Under the pieces are notes generated by a model. That model was given only the letters and a program-made list of their open reading frames with translations, was not told the DNA's origin and did no database searches. The position numbers were made by a program, and so were the translations under genes. Below are positions 36,684-48,454 of a stretch of DNA of 64,000 nucleotides, in pieces (the stretch's first letter is position 1; every line of letters starts with the position of its first letter). This stretch comes from Rhodanobacteraceae bacterium (GTDB lineage: Bacteria; Pseudomonadota; Gammaproteobacteria; Xanthomonadales; SZUA-5). The stretch spans positions 25,877 to 89,876 of the forward strand of contig JADKFD010000018.1 of assembly GCA_016717705.1 (NCBI GenBank), read 5' to 3'.

Positions 36684-37294
36684 GGCGGCGATGCTACGGA
36701 CAAGCGCATCCCTTTGGGACCGTGCGAGCATCGCGACCAAGGTCAACAAAGGCATCGCGCGCAAGCGCGCTCCTACAAATTCTCCACGAAACCTCGTACC
36801 TTGTAGGAGCGCGCTTGCGCGCGATGCTCGTCCGCGGGTTGAACCCGCCCCACAGGCGCACCGTGCACAAACCATTTTGCTGACACCTGATCCCGATCAA
36901 GGCGCAGCTCCATCGGCAAAACGATGCTGCACCCATGGCGACCGATCGGCACGCGACAAGGCCCTGGCAACGCCGGCTCCCGCTGGCGGCAACCCAGGTG
37001 CTTCGGTTGGCAAGGCTTCCCCCGGAGCCGAACCAAGGTGATCGAGCGCGCGGCGAGGCACGTTCTGTCCGTGCCATCGTCCCGATGGTGACGGCTGGTC
37101 TCCGCAGTCAGCACCATCGGTTCGAGGCGAATGGCCTCGAAGGCGCTTCGCGGGCGAGTTCCTCGATCCGCGACTCGGCGGCGCGACCGGTCGGGTCGCC
37201 ATGTTTCTTCGCCGCACGCGCATGAAGAATCGGGCCGCCGATCGAGCGGCAACGGCCGCCGGGGTGGCGGCCCTCCAGCAGCAGCCCGTGCGCT
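36684..37294. other. Gene-free stretch with one REP pair
   Basis: A REP pair of the GTAGGAGCGCGC family occupies 36752-36827. The rest (36830-37294) has open frames on both strands, but all are Arg/Pro-rich with no family likeness and no ribosome-binding site. I see no gene, RNA or regulatory site that I can support here. Confidence 0.6.
36752..36827. repeat. REP pair, GTAGGAGCGCGC family
   Basis: GCATCGCGCGCAAGCGCGCT (36752) and its inverted copy ending at 36827 are separated by 22 bases. The arms are almost perfect complements. Confidence 0.9.
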
Positions 37295-38887
37295 TCAGTT
37301 CACCCGCGTGTTGGCCACCGGATAGTCGCCATTCTCACCGGCGAACACCTCCAGCAATACGGCCGTATTGGTCGAGCGGCGGATGATGAATTTCGACTGG
37401 GCGGGCATCGGGCTGGGACGCCAGACGGCGTAGTCATCGAGGCCGTCGCCGTCGTAGTCACCGGTGAGCGCGAAGTCCGTGGCACTCGCGCCATGCACGA
37501 TGGTCGGCTGTGCCGCACCGCCGATCGCCTCGCGGGTGGTCCAGTTGATCATGCCGCCGACCCCGCGCGCCACGGTGATGTCGCCGCGCAGATTGCCCGC
37601 GTGATTGCCGGTGATGTAGAGATCGGTGGGTGTGCCGAAGGTGGTGTCGGTGAAATTGAAGTTGCTGCTGCCGTCGTACTGGCGGAAACGAGCCATGCCG
37701 CCGCCCGCATTGGACTGCACGCCGACGTCGGCGCGGTTGTCGCCATTGAGGTCGATGCCGCCCGAGGGAAAGGCGCCATTCTCGCCGGCCGTGATTGTGC
37801 GAGTCTGCCCGCTTGAAGACAGCCGGATCAGGAACACCGAAGGCGCGCCTGCCGTGGCGCCCGCGCGGAACACGGTGGCGTCGCTGACGCCGTCGCCATC
37901 GTAGTCGCCGACGTGCTGAGGGTCGTCGCCTATCTGTCCGAATGGAATTTCCAGCAACGAGTCCTGCACGCGCGAAGAACGGCGCACCAGGAAGCTGCCA
38001 CTACTCGGGCGCCAGGCCACTGCATCGGCGATGCCGTCGCCGTCGAAGTCGCCGTCGATGAAAGTGTCCGAGGCGACGCCGTGAACAAAGGTCGGCAGCG
38101 TGCCCGCGAGACTCTCGACGATCGTCCAGGTGATGGCGCCGGAGGGCCCGCCACCGGTGTTGCGCACGGTCGGATAATCGCTGCGGCCGTCGCCGGTGTA
38201 GTCGAAAAGCGCCTTGCGGCAGGTGCCGGTCGCGTTGGAGGCGACGGGCGCGGGTCCCGGGGCGCCCGATTCGAAGCCGGATGCGAACATGGTCGATGTC
38301 GCATTCAGGGTCAGCGTCGCCGAGTTCACGGTGCCGCTGTCGCCCGCTCCGACGTCGGCCACGTTCAATGTCCAGGTGCCTCCGGCCTGCGTCGGGTCGA
38401 GGCCGCCGAAAGCGAGGTCCAGGTGCGTCGAGCAGCCACCGGCGTCGGAGATGCCACTGAAACCTGCGGTACTGGTGCGGTAGGACCCCGGCGGCACGGT
38501 TTGTGAGGTGGCCAGCGGCGCCACCGACGCCCACAAGTCGGCGCCGAGAAGGTCATCGAAAACATAGGCGCCAGCCAGGTTCGCCGACACACCGGGAGAG
38601 GCGGCGCGCTTGTAACCGGTGCGCGCGAACAGCACCAGTCGCGCCAGGCCGTTCGGCGAAATCAGCGTCGCGCGCAGATCACCGACGAAGGTGTGGGTGA
38701 GGTTGAGCGTCACGCGGACATGCCCAAGCGGCCCCTGGAAGCCGGTGGTGTTGAAGCTCACGTTGATCCCGTTCGGATTGTTGTCCGGTATCGCGCCCAC
38801 ACCGCTGCCGGCGTAGTCCACGGCGCCGGCCGCGCTGGCCGCCAGCAATCCCAGACCCAGCATCCAAAGCTGCTTACCCATCGTCAT
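37295..38887 (-). CDS. Secreted P-domain and FG-GAP repeat protein with internal FxxGFE
   Basis: 530 residues from the ATG at 38887, placed 9 bases after GAGGAG. The signal peptide is MTMGKQLWMLGLGLLAASAAG (cut near AGA). Residues 22-180 form a proprotein-convertase P-like beta sandwich (LGHVRVTLNLTHTFVGDLRA, TLISPNG, GTWTLNVADVGAGDSGTVNS). Then come MFASGFESG, a short linker, and four or more FG-GAP/VCBS-type repeats with calcium-loop motifs: DYTGDGRSDYP, DFDGDGIADAV, DYDGDGVSDATV, DLNGDNRADV, DYDGDGLDDYAVWRP. It is probably an exported calcium-binding protein; no protease domain is present. A related protein lies at 49652-51218. Confidence 0.8.
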   Translation of the reverse strand: MTMGKQLWMLGLGLLAASAAGAVDYAGSGVGAIPDNNPNGINVSFNTTGFQGPLGHVRVTLNLTHTFVGDLRATLISPNGLARLVLFARTGYKRAASPGVSANLAGAYVFDDLLGADLWASVAPLATSQTVPPGSYRTSTAGFSGISDAGGCSTHLDLAFGGLDPTQAGGTWTLNVADVGAGDSGTVNSATLTLNATSTMFASGFESGAPGPAPVASNATGTCRKALFDYTGDGRSDYPTVRNTGGGPSGAITWTIVESLAGTLPTFVHGVASDTFIDGDFDGDGIADAVAWRPSSGSFLVRRSSRVQDSLLEIPFGQIGDDPQHVGDYDGDGVSDATVFRAGATAGAPSVFLIRLSSSGQTRTITAGENGAFPSGGIDLNGDNRADVGVQSNAGGGMARFRQYDGSSNFNFTDTTFGTPTDLYITGNHAGNLRGDITVARGVGGMINWTTREAIGGAAQPTIVHGASATDFALTGDYDGDGLDDYAVWRPSPMPAQSKFIIRRSTNTAVLLEVFAGENGDYPVANTRVN

Positions 38888-39134
38888 GTCCACCATCTCC
38901 TCGTCGATTTCAGGCAACCCGCGTGCCTCGCGTCGGCGAGAGGGGCATTCCCTGATCAATAACGGGGTTTCTGCGGAAACCGGACATGCACGGCGATGAC
39001 GCTTGCCGATCGGGCCAAAAAAGCGGCGTCGGCGACAGGATTGGCCAAGCGGTTTGAGGTGCGCGAAGCTTGAGTGGAGCGGCCGTGAATCCATGATCGA
39101 TCCAAGCCACGCCCGGCCCTCGTGGAAACCGGGC

Positions 39135-39701
39135 TCAGGGCACCGGTTCTTCCAAACCATCGACGAAGACTGCCTCGTACAGCGCCTTCACCGGGGTCAG
39201 CGCCTGGAACGAGCGGCAGTCGCCGCTGGCCAGGCCGCAGTCTTCGATCAGGAAGGCGCGCAGGATCGGCGTGCCCGTCTCCGGCGCGGTCCAGGTGAAT
39301 TCCAGCTCGGCCTGGGACTTCGGCGTCGGGCTGTTATGCGAAAGCGCCCACTCGCCGCACACTGCCGGCGCCGGAATGTACTGATACAAGGGTCCGACGG
39401 CGAAGCTGCCGGCACCGGTGAACTGGCCGGTCTTGGCCCAGATCAGCACGCCGCGCACGCGCCTTTGGGCATCGACACTGTTGCGCACGCGCAGGGTCTG
39501 CGGCTGTCCGGGCTGGTACCAGGCGCGGCTCTGCAGCACCCAGCCGCTCGGCGGCGGCGAGGCCAGCGTGCTGCTCATCTCGACCAGCGGCAGCGTGTTG
39601 ACTTCGCAGATCGGCGCGCCCAGCGAAAATGCGCCCGCTGGACTCGAAAAGGCAGCCAAGGTCGCCGCAAGCGCGGCCATGCGCAATGAGGATCGTGTCA
39701 T
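39135..39701 (-). CDS. Secreted reeler-like domain protein with C-terminal FVDGLE
   Basis: 188 residues. Signal peptide MTRSSLRMAALAATLAAFSS, cut after AGA. The mature part (GAPICEVNTLP, GWVLQSRAWYQPGQPQTLRV, RGVLIWAKTG, CGEWALSHNS, ELEFTWTAP, ILRAFLIEDC) has the spacing of a reeler/defence-type beta-sandwich with conserved cysteines, but the assignment is by eye. The C-terminus is AVFVDGLEEPVP, a variant of the FxxGFE motif seen in its neighbours. It is divergent from the DUF1800 gene across a 122-base gap. Confidence 0.6.
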   Translation of the reverse strand: MTRSSLRMAALAATLAAFSSPAGAFSLGAPICEVNTLPLVEMSSTLASPPPSGWVLQSRAWYQPGQPQTLRVRNSVDAQRRVRGVLIWAKTGQFTGAGSFAVGPLYQYIPAPAVCGEWALSHNSPTPKSQAELEFTWTAPETGTPILRAFLIEDCGLASGDCRSFQALTPVKALYEAVFVDGLEEPVP

Positions 39702-39823
39702 CCGGACAGATTAGCCACCGTTGCCGGCTTGGCAAGGTCATTGATAGGTTTTGCCAGCGAAGTTCACACAAGTGCTTGGAGCTACCCCTTAAACTGTTAC
39801 ATCCGCACCGCTGAGGACCACCC

Positions 39824-41624
39824 ATGGGCAGTCGCGCTCGATCCTGGACCCTGGGTGCGCTGGCGCTGTGCCTTTCCGGCCCGCTGTGCGCGCAGACGCA
39901 GATCTACGCCAGCGGCTTCGACGAGCCCAGCGAAGGCCCGTACAACAAGGCACAGGCCGCACGTTTTCTGACCCAGGCCAGCTTCGGCCCGACCTTGTCC
40001 GAGATCGACCGGCTGGCGCGCATCGGCTACAACGCCTGGCTCAGCGATCAATCGACGCGGCCGATTTCGCTGCAGTTGCCGTTTCTCGATGCCCTGATCC
40101 AGCAGGCCATTGCGGCCGGTCAGCCGATCGAGGTGTGGCAGGACAAACGCCAGGAAATCTGGTGGAAGAACGCGCTGCAGAACAGCGACCAGTTGCGCCA
40201 GCGCATGGCCTTCGCGCTCAGCCAGATCCTGGTGATCTTCGGATCAGAATGGCGCGCTGGAAGGCAATCCCACCGCCATCGCGCATTACTACGATCTGCT
40301 GTCGACCAACGCTCTGGGCAATTACCGGACGCTGCTGGAACAGGTGACGCTGCATCCGACGATGGGCCAGTACCTGTCGATGTTCAGAAATCGCAAACCC
40401 GATCCGGCGCAGAACATCCGCCCGGATGAAAACTACGCGCGCGAGATCATGCAACTGTTCTCGATCGGGCTGATCCAGCTGAACAACGATGGTAGCCCCA
40501 AGGACGGCGACCCGAATACGCCGGGTGTGCAGACCATCGCGACCTACGACCAGAACGTCATCAGCGGCTTCGCGCAGGTGTTCACCGGGTGGAACTATTC
40601 GACCTGCGTGCCGCCATCCGCGCCGGAAGGCGGTTCGCTGAACTGGTGGGACTGGGAGTATTGCCCGTCCGGCCCGGAAGCGCAGGACTGGCGCCAGCAC
40701 ATCGGTTGGCGCACGCCGATGAAACCCTGGGGCGAAGGCACCGCATTCGGCGACATCTATCACGGCAGCAGTGGCAGCAAGCAGTTGCTGAACTACACCG
40801 GCGTGGCGCTGCCGGGCGGTGTGTTGCCCGCCGGCGGCACCGCGCGCAGCAATCTCACGGCTGCATTGAACAATGTGTTCAACCACCCGAACGTCGGCCC
40901 CTTCCTGTCGCGCCTGTTGATCCAGCGTCTGACCACCAGCAATCCCTCGCCGGCCTACGTCGGTCGCGTCGCCAGTGTGTTCAACAACAACGGCAGCGGC
41001 GTGCGCGGCGACCTGGGGGCCGTCGCCCGGGCGATCCTGCTTGATGCGGAAGCGCGCGCGACCGTGCCACCCGCGAACTTCGGCAAGCTGCGCGAACCCT
41101 TGCTGCGCATCACCCAGCTATGGCGCGCACTCGATGGGCGCTCGCGCGATGGCGGCATTCGCGAAGGCTGGCCGGAGTACTACAGCGCGCAGGCGGTGCA
41201 GCGCTCGCCCACGGTGTTCAATTTCTTCCTCCCGGGTTACCAGCTGCCGGGCGAGATCGCCACGCTGGGTTTGTATTCGCCGGAGTTCCAGATCACCACC
41301 GACACCTACATCAACCGTCTGACCAACGAACTCGGCGGCAAGATCTACTGGGCCTGGTTTGGCAACACCGGCCTCGGCGATTGGGATCCGGTGCAGGTGG
41401 ATCTGAATCGCGATCTGCCACTGGCCACCAATCCGGCGGACTTGATTGCGCGCTACAACCTCTTGTTCATGAGCGGGCGCATGTCGGACTTCATGCGCAC
41501 CACCCTGGTCGCGCACATCAGCGACATCAACCAGAACAACAGTGGCAGCGACTGGCAGCGCTACCGCCTGCAGGATGCGCTGTGGTTGATCCTGACCTCA
41601 CCCGAATACGTCGTGGAGAAGTGA
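39824..41624 (+). CDS. DUF1800 exported protein (one frame break)
   Basis: About 600 residues. Signal peptide MGSRARSWTLGALALCLSGP, cut after CAQ, then QIYASGFDEP at the mature N-terminus. The DUF1800 signatures follow: ARFLTQASFGPT, EIWWKNALQNSDQLRQRMAF, PDENYAREIMQLFSIGL, VFTGWNY, HPNVGPFLSRLLIQRL, KLREPLLRITQLWRAL and SPTVFNFFLPGY. One extra base near 40243 breaks the frame (TCGGATCAG; without one G it reads IFDQNGALEGNPTAI). DUF1800 and DUF1501 genes are usually adjacent, as here. Their function is not established; they are exported, with links to the envelope. The stop is followed at once by the DUF1501 start. Confidence 0.85.
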
Positions 41625-41625
41625 G

Positions 41626-43116
41626 ATGAGCGCGATGAAACGCCGCGAGTTTCTGCATCGCACGCTGTGCGCCACCGCCGCCAGCGCCGCCTTCTCCAGC
41701 CTTTACAGCAAGATGGCCCTGGCGCAAGCCGCGGCACAGCCGCGCCGGCTGCTCGGCAATGACTACCGCGCCCTGGTCTGCCTGTACCTGTACGGCGGCA
41801 ACGATTGCTTCAACATGGTGATCCCGCGCGACGCCGGCCACAGCGTATACGCGGCCACGCGTGGCTCACTGGCGATTCCGCAGGCGCAGCTGCTGGCGCT
41901 GAATCCGCTTGTCCCGCCCACCGGCGGCGGGCTGTATGGCTTGCACCCGTCGATGGTCGGCACCCAGCAGATGTTCAATGCCGGCAACGCGGCCATTGTC
42001 GCCAATGTGGGTCCGCTGGTGCGACCGATGACCAAGGCGCTGTATCAGCAGCCTGGTGCGATTTTGCCGGCGCAGCTGTTCTCGCATTCGGACCAGTCGG
42101 TGCTGTGGCAGACGCCGCGCGCCGACGCCAGCAGTCGCATCGGTTGGGGCGGGCGCCTGGCGGACATCTTCGCCGCCACCAATCCGAACCAGGTGCTGTC
42201 GATGAACGTGTCGCTGGACGGCGACAACGTGTTTCAGGCCGGCAATAGCGTGTCGCCCTACTTCATGGCATCGGGCGGCGTCGAACAGATCGACCTCGTC
42301 AACACCGAAGGGGCGAACTGCAACGGCCCCAACAGCTGGAATCGGCGCCGCTGCCTGAGCTTCAACGCACTGTTGAACCAGAACTATGGCCACCCCTTCG
42401 AGCGCGCCTATGTGACCAAGACCCGGCGCGCGATGGACACCTCGGCGCAGGTGGCGGCCGCCATCGCGTTGTATCCGGAGAGCGACGTGGTATTCCGCCC
42501 GTTCTGGGATGCCTTCGGGCTGACCTGGAATCCGGCGAATCTGCCCGACTTGCCTTATTTCGCCGCGCAGTTGCTGATGATCGCCCGCGTGATCCGCGCC
42601 CGCAGCGAACTGCAGATGGAGCGCCAGCTGTTCTTCGCTGGCCTGGGCGGCTTCGACACGCACGACAACCAGTTGCCGGATCAGTCCAATCTGCTGCGCG
42701 TGCTCTCGCAATCGGTCAAGGCGTTCTACGACGTCCTGGCCAATCCGGCCTTCAATCTGGCGGACAAGGTGACGGCATTTACCGCCTCCGAGTTCGGCCG
42801 TACCTTGAGCAACAATGGCGACGGCACCGACCACGGCTGGGGCGGACATCATCTGGTGTTCGGCGGCGGCGTCAACGGCCAGCGCATCTACGGCAAGTTC
42901 CCGAGTCTGGCGGCGAGCAACAATCCCGACGACGCCGGCTGGGGTCAGATCATTCCGACCCTGTCGGCAGACCAGTACGCGGCCACCATCGCGCGCTGGT
43001 ATGGCTTGTCGAACCTGGATCGCGACAGCATTTTCCCCAACCTGCAGTACTTCACCGGCGCAATACCCGCCATCGCCGGGCCGGACCTGGGCTTCATGGA
43101 TGCGCCGCCGGTGTAA
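41626..43116 (+). CDS. DUF1501 protein with Tat signal
   Basis: 496 residues. The N-terminus (MSAMKRREFLHRTLCATAAS) has a twin-arginine signal, KRREFL, so it should cross the membrane folded. Family signatures: LVCLYLYGGNDCFNMVIPRD, LHPSMVGTQQMFNAGNAAIV, FSHSDQSVLWQTPR, GGFDTHDNQ and SEFGRTLSNNGDGTDHGWGG. DUF1501 belongs to the alkaline-phosphatase-like superfamily (sulfatase-related); D-T-H-D and the DHGWGGHH segment are likely metal ligands. The start at 41626 directly follows the DUF1800 stop, with GTGGAG upstream, so both are one operon. Confidence 0.88.
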   Translation: MSAMKRREFLHRTLCATAASAAFSSLYSKMALAQAAAQPRRLLGNDYRALVCLYLYGGNDCFNMVIPRDAGHSVYAATRGSLAIPQAQLLALNPLVPPTGGGLYGLHPSMVGTQQMFNAGNAAIVANVGPLVRPMTKALYQQPGAILPAQLFSHSDQSVLWQTPRADASSRIGWGGRLADIFAATNPNQVLSMNVSLDGDNVFQAGNSVSPYFMASGGVEQIDLVNTEGANCNGPNSWNRRRCLSFNALLNQNYGHPFERAYVTKTRRAMDTSAQVAAAIALYPESDVVFRPFWDAFGLTWNPANLPDLPYFAAQLLMIARVIRARSELQMERQLFFAGLGGFDTHDNQLPDQSNLLRVLSQSVKAFYDVLANPAFNLADKVTAFTASEFGRTLSNNGDGTDHGWGGHHLVFGGGVNGQRIYGKFPSLAASNNPDDAGWGQIIPTLSADQYAATIARWYGLSNLDRDSIFPNLQYFTGAIPAIAGPDLGFMDAPPV

Positions 43117-43142
43117 ACGGGGACTTCGGCTGGGGCGCCGAT

Positions 43143-43394
43143 TCAGCCCGCTGGCGGCTTCGGGTAGACGTCGGTGATTTTCGCCGTCTGCCAGCAGCCG
43201 AGATATTTGACGACTTCCGCCACGCCGCCACGGTCGACGCCGCTGTTGCAGTTGAACTGCGCGCCCCAGAACTCGAAGTAGGTGCCGTCGTCGAACACCA
43301 GGAAGACCTGGTTGGCGGGGTCGCCGCGGTCGTTGCGCGCGACGATGACGTCGGTGATGGTCTTGCCGATGATCTCGCCCAGGCCGCTCTTCAT
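43143..43394 (-). CDS. Small hypothetical protein
   Basis: 83 residues from the ATG at 43394, preceded on its strand by GGAGCGAGACC (GGAG about 8 bases before the start). The sequence (IIGKTITDVIVARNDRGDPA, FLVFDDGTYFEFWGAQFNCN) looks like a small beta-rich domain ending in a short Pro-rich tail. No family recognised. It converges with the DUF1501 gene 26 bases away. Confidence 0.65.
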   Translation of the reverse strand: MKSGLGEIIGKTITDVIVARNDRGDPANQVFLVFDDGTYFEFWGAQFNCNSGVDRGGVAEVVKYLGCWQTAKITDVYPKPPAG

Positions 43395-43531
43395 GGTCTC
43401 GCTCCGCTTCGGTGGTGGCGCCATTGGCGGCTGGTCGTGTCTCACCGGCTGAGACTACTGAGAGTCCTGGTCGTGCCTGACGGTGCGCTTGTTCGCGCAA
43501 CGAACCGGTGGGAGGTGGATTACCCTGCTGT

Positions 43532-43605
43532 TGTGGGAGCGGGTTTACCCCGCGAGCTCTTTGCGCGCCCTGGCGAGAAGCTCGCGGAGTAAATCCGCTC
43601 CCACA
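43532..43605. repeat. REP pair, GTGGGAGCGGG family
   Basis: TGTGGGAGCGGGTTTACCCC (43532) pairs with the inverted arm at 43579-43605 (AGCTCGCGGAGTAAATCCGC). It lies just downstream of the beta-helix gene's stop. Confidence 0.88.
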
Positions 43606-43645
43606 GAAGAATCAGCGCGCCAAGGGATGTTCGGTGAGCGAAGAA

Positions 43646-45196
43646 TTACTCGAAACCGTTGGCAAACAGCCCGCCACCCTGCACCTCGAAAGCGCCGATA
43701 TCGACTGCCCCGACCCGCGGCAAGCCGCGCTGGTCGGTGGCCGGGGCGCCGGTCAGGGTGCCGGCGTCGATTGCCGGTGAGCCGGTCTGCAGTGCCATGG
43801 TGCGTGTCGGGCCGCCGTTGTCAGCCAGCGCGGCCAGCAGTGCATCGGCGAACACCGCTCCCGGCGTCACCGGCAGTTCCTGCTGGCCGAAGCTGCCGGG
43901 GCGGACCAACGGGAACTGGATGTTGTTGGATCCGCCTTGAACCGGGTTCAGCAGGGTCCACGGGTTGAAGGCATTGCCGCCGGTGTTGTCGAAGAACACC
44001 GTGTTGCGCAAGGTGATCGGGCGCCCGGCGGCGTTGGCAATGCCGCCCGCGAAGCACACGGCGCACGGCGCGCGGTTCCCGGCGATGGTCAGGTTCTGCA
44101 GCAACAGGGGCGCAGTCCCCTGCAGATTCATCGCGCCGCCCAGGCCATTGCGCGCGATGTTGCCGCTGAAGCTGCTGTTGACGATTTCGCCCCCCGTCGT
44201 CACCGCGCCGTGGTCGAACAGCGCCAAGCCACCATAGCCCACCGCCGAGTTGTCGCTGAAGGTGCTGTCGCGAATCGACACCGGACCACCCTGGATGTAG
44301 GCGCCGCCGGTGTGCTGGTCGCTGCCGTCCTGGATGTTGGCGTGCAGCGTCGACTGCCAGATGCGCGTCACGCTGGTCTGGTCGTAGACGGTGGTGAACA
44401 GGCCCGCACCGAAGGCATTGGCGTGGTTGCCGGTCAGATTCGTGCGGCACAGGCTGAGCTCGCGGGTGTCGCCGTCCACCGCCAGCGCGCCGCCATTGCC
44501 GCCGCTGCCCGGATTGCCGCCATCGCCGCTGGCGGTGTTGCCGCTGAATTCGCTGTCGTACAAGCGGATCGTCTGTGTGCCGAGGTTGTAGACGCCGCCG
44601 CCGTTGGCGCCCTGGTTGTTCTCGAAACGACAGCGCACGCAGATGAACTCGCGGTGCCCGGTGAGATACACCGCACCACCGCCGCCGTCCTGGGCGACGT
44701 CAATGCCGCGATTGCCGAGGAACTGCACATCGAAGACCTGCAGGCCGACCGCGCGCCAGGGTTCGCTGCCGTGGTCGTTCAAGATGGCGCCGCCGGATCG
44801 CGCAAACTCGTTGCCGACCGCCGTGCGCGCATCGCCATCGCGCAGGATCAGGTTCTTGAGCAGGATGTCGTAGGTGGCCAGCGTCGGATTGCGGATCTCG
44901 ATGACCCGACGCGCGCTGGCACCGGACAGCGTGGCGCCGTTGCCATCCAGGCGCACCGCGCGGGTGATCTGCAGGGTGGCGTCGAGCGCAATCGTCGATG
45001 TGCCAACGTTCAGGCGGATATCGCCGCCGGCATCCAGCGCCGCCTGCAGCTGCGCGCGGCTGACGCTGCCGGCGGCGCCGTTGCCGAGTACTGCTGGATT
45101 GGGCAGCAGTGGCGTTGCCGGGGTGTCGCAGTTGAAGCCCTGGCCGGCGGCGCCTGCGCACCAGAACAGCGCAATCATTCCCGGGAATCCGCGCAT
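43646..45196 (-). CDS. Secreted parallel beta-helix protein with choice-of-anchor-Q-like end and FxxGFE
   Basis: 516 residues from the ATG at 45196, which lies 7 bases after GGGAG. Signal peptide MRGFPGMIALFWCAGAAGQG. Repeated coils with asparagine ladders and runs such as SEFSGNTAS, STFSDNSAVGYGG and NSSFSGNIARNGLGGAMNL show a right-handed beta-helix. The end has the segment LADNGGPTRTMALQTGSPAI, then DAG, TDQRG and GAVDIGAFE, typical of choice-of-anchor-Q/polymorphic outer-membrane-like proteins. The last residues are GGGLFANGFE. Likely a surface or secreted protein; no catalytic residues seen. Confidence 0.82.
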   Translation of the reverse strand: MRGFPGMIALFWCAGAAGQGFNCDTPATPLLPNPAVLGNGAAGSVSRAQLQAALDAGGDIRLNVGTSTIALDATLQITRAVRLDGNGATLSGASARRVIEIRNPTLATYDILLKNLILRDGDARTAVGNEFARSGGAILNDHGSEPWRAVGLQVFDVQFLGNRGIDVAQDGGGGAVYLTGHREFICVRCRFENNQGANGGGVYNLGTQTIRLYDSEFSGNTASGDGGNPGSGGNGGALAVDGDTRELSLCRTNLTGNHANAFGAGLFTTVYDQTSVTRIWQSTLHANIQDGSDQHTGGAYIQGGPVSIRDSTFSDNSAVGYGGLALFDHGAVTTGGEIVNSSFSGNIARNGLGGAMNLQGTAPLLLQNLTIAGNRAPCAVCFAGGIANAAGRPITLRNTVFFDNTGGNAFNPWTLLNPVQGGSNNIQFPLVRPGSFGQQELPVTPGAVFADALLAALADNGGPTRTMALQTGSPAIDAGTLTGAPATDQRGLPRVGAVDIGAFEVQGGGLFANGFE

Positions 45197-45222
45197 TGCT
45201 TCGCTCCCGTTTGGCCCAGCCA

Positions 45223-45470
45223 TCATGGTAGCGCGCCGCGACCCGGGTGATCGCGGCGGTGGTCACGCCGCCGTTGGCCTGAGTTGCCCTCGAAGCCATC
45301 GGCGAACCATTCTGCCGCAGGATCGCAGCCGGCTTCGGGCAGGTTTACGGCCTTCGTCGAGTTCCCGCTGGCCACGTTGTCCCGGCCTCCGCCGACCGTC
45401 GAGTCTGTGCCCGACGCGGTGTTGGCGCGGCCGCCGTCAAAGGGCCTGCTTGAGGACCGCCGTGGCCAGT
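45223..45470 (-). pseudogene. Remnant of a surface protein with YadA-head-like repeats and FADGFE
   Basis: Read on the minus strand, the segment encodes GGRANTASGTDSTVGGGRDN, then VASGNSTKAVNLPEAG and EWFADGFEGNSG before a TGA at 45223-45225. The two G-G-R-x-N-x-A-S-G units are like the head repeats of trimeric autotransporter adhesins. No start codon or signal sequence precedes it; an in-frame TGA lies near 45473. Just upstream (to about 45560) another frame ends LDGVLREQLLAQLDAARAAP and a stop, possibly a remnant of a further gene. Best read as a decayed or assembly-damaged C-terminal fragment. Confidence 0.5.
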
Positions 45471-45723
45471 CTCAGGGTGCCGCCCGCGCCGCATCCAGTT
45501 GCGCCAGCAACTGCTCCCGCAGCACGCCGTCGAGCTGACAGCGAGGGCTTGGAAACCCATTGGGCGGGAAAAGTTTCAATTCGCGACGATCGGATCGGCG
45601 CGCCAAACAGGGCGACTGGCTCGCGGCACTGCCGGGGCGGCCGCTTTCGCGTGTTTTGCCACGCCGCTGGTCGCCGCAGCTATGCTCCGCCCCAACTCAA
45701 CTACTGGAACCCGCCCGCCCGCT

Positions 45724-48136
<2,413 letters not shown>

Positions 48137-48454
48137 CACCATGAACCGTCGTTGCGAGCGCCCTGCGTCGCGTCGAAACTGCTCACGTGTCGTGCACCAC
48201 GGCGCTGTCGTAGCAGCGACGTGCACGTCGCGACCGTCATGCATGTCGTTCAAACTGCGGTCGCGACGTACACGTCGCTCCTACTGCGAGATTGTCGAAT
48301 CGTGAGCACCCGCCGCGCCCGCAGCAATCGAGCGCCGCGCTTGCGGCAGTCGATCCTGGGTGCGCAGTTCGCCAATGCGGAGCGCTTCACAGTACGGGCA
48401 CGGAACTCGCGCACAGTTTTGCAGTCCAAACCGCCGGGTCTGGACGAGAATCCG
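48137..48454. other. Intergenic stretch with a REP pair, otherwise unassigned
   Basis: A GTAGGAGCGACGTGC-family inverted pair lies at 48210-48284. The rest has no gene that I can support; the following gene's open frame extends back through it, but its residues are Arg/Ser-rich and lack a ribosome-binding site. Confidence 0.55.
48210..48284. repeat. REP pair, GTAGGAGCGACGTGC family
   Basis: GTAGCAGCGACGTGCACGTC (48210) and the inverted arm at 48258-48284 (CGGTCGCGACGTACACGTCG) are separated by 21 bases. The same family is found inside pfaC. Confidence 0.88.

Noticed and set aside
36880..37252. Short open frames on both strands between the REP pair and the P-domain gene
   Set aside because: Arg/Pro-rich translations with no start signal or family likeness; three overlapping frames are open at once, as expected from GC-rich non-coding DNA.
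45284..45538. An 84-codon plus-strand frame before tex
   Set aside because: The minus strand of the same bases reads as an adhesin-like remnant with the FxxGFE motif; the plus-strand product is low complexity.
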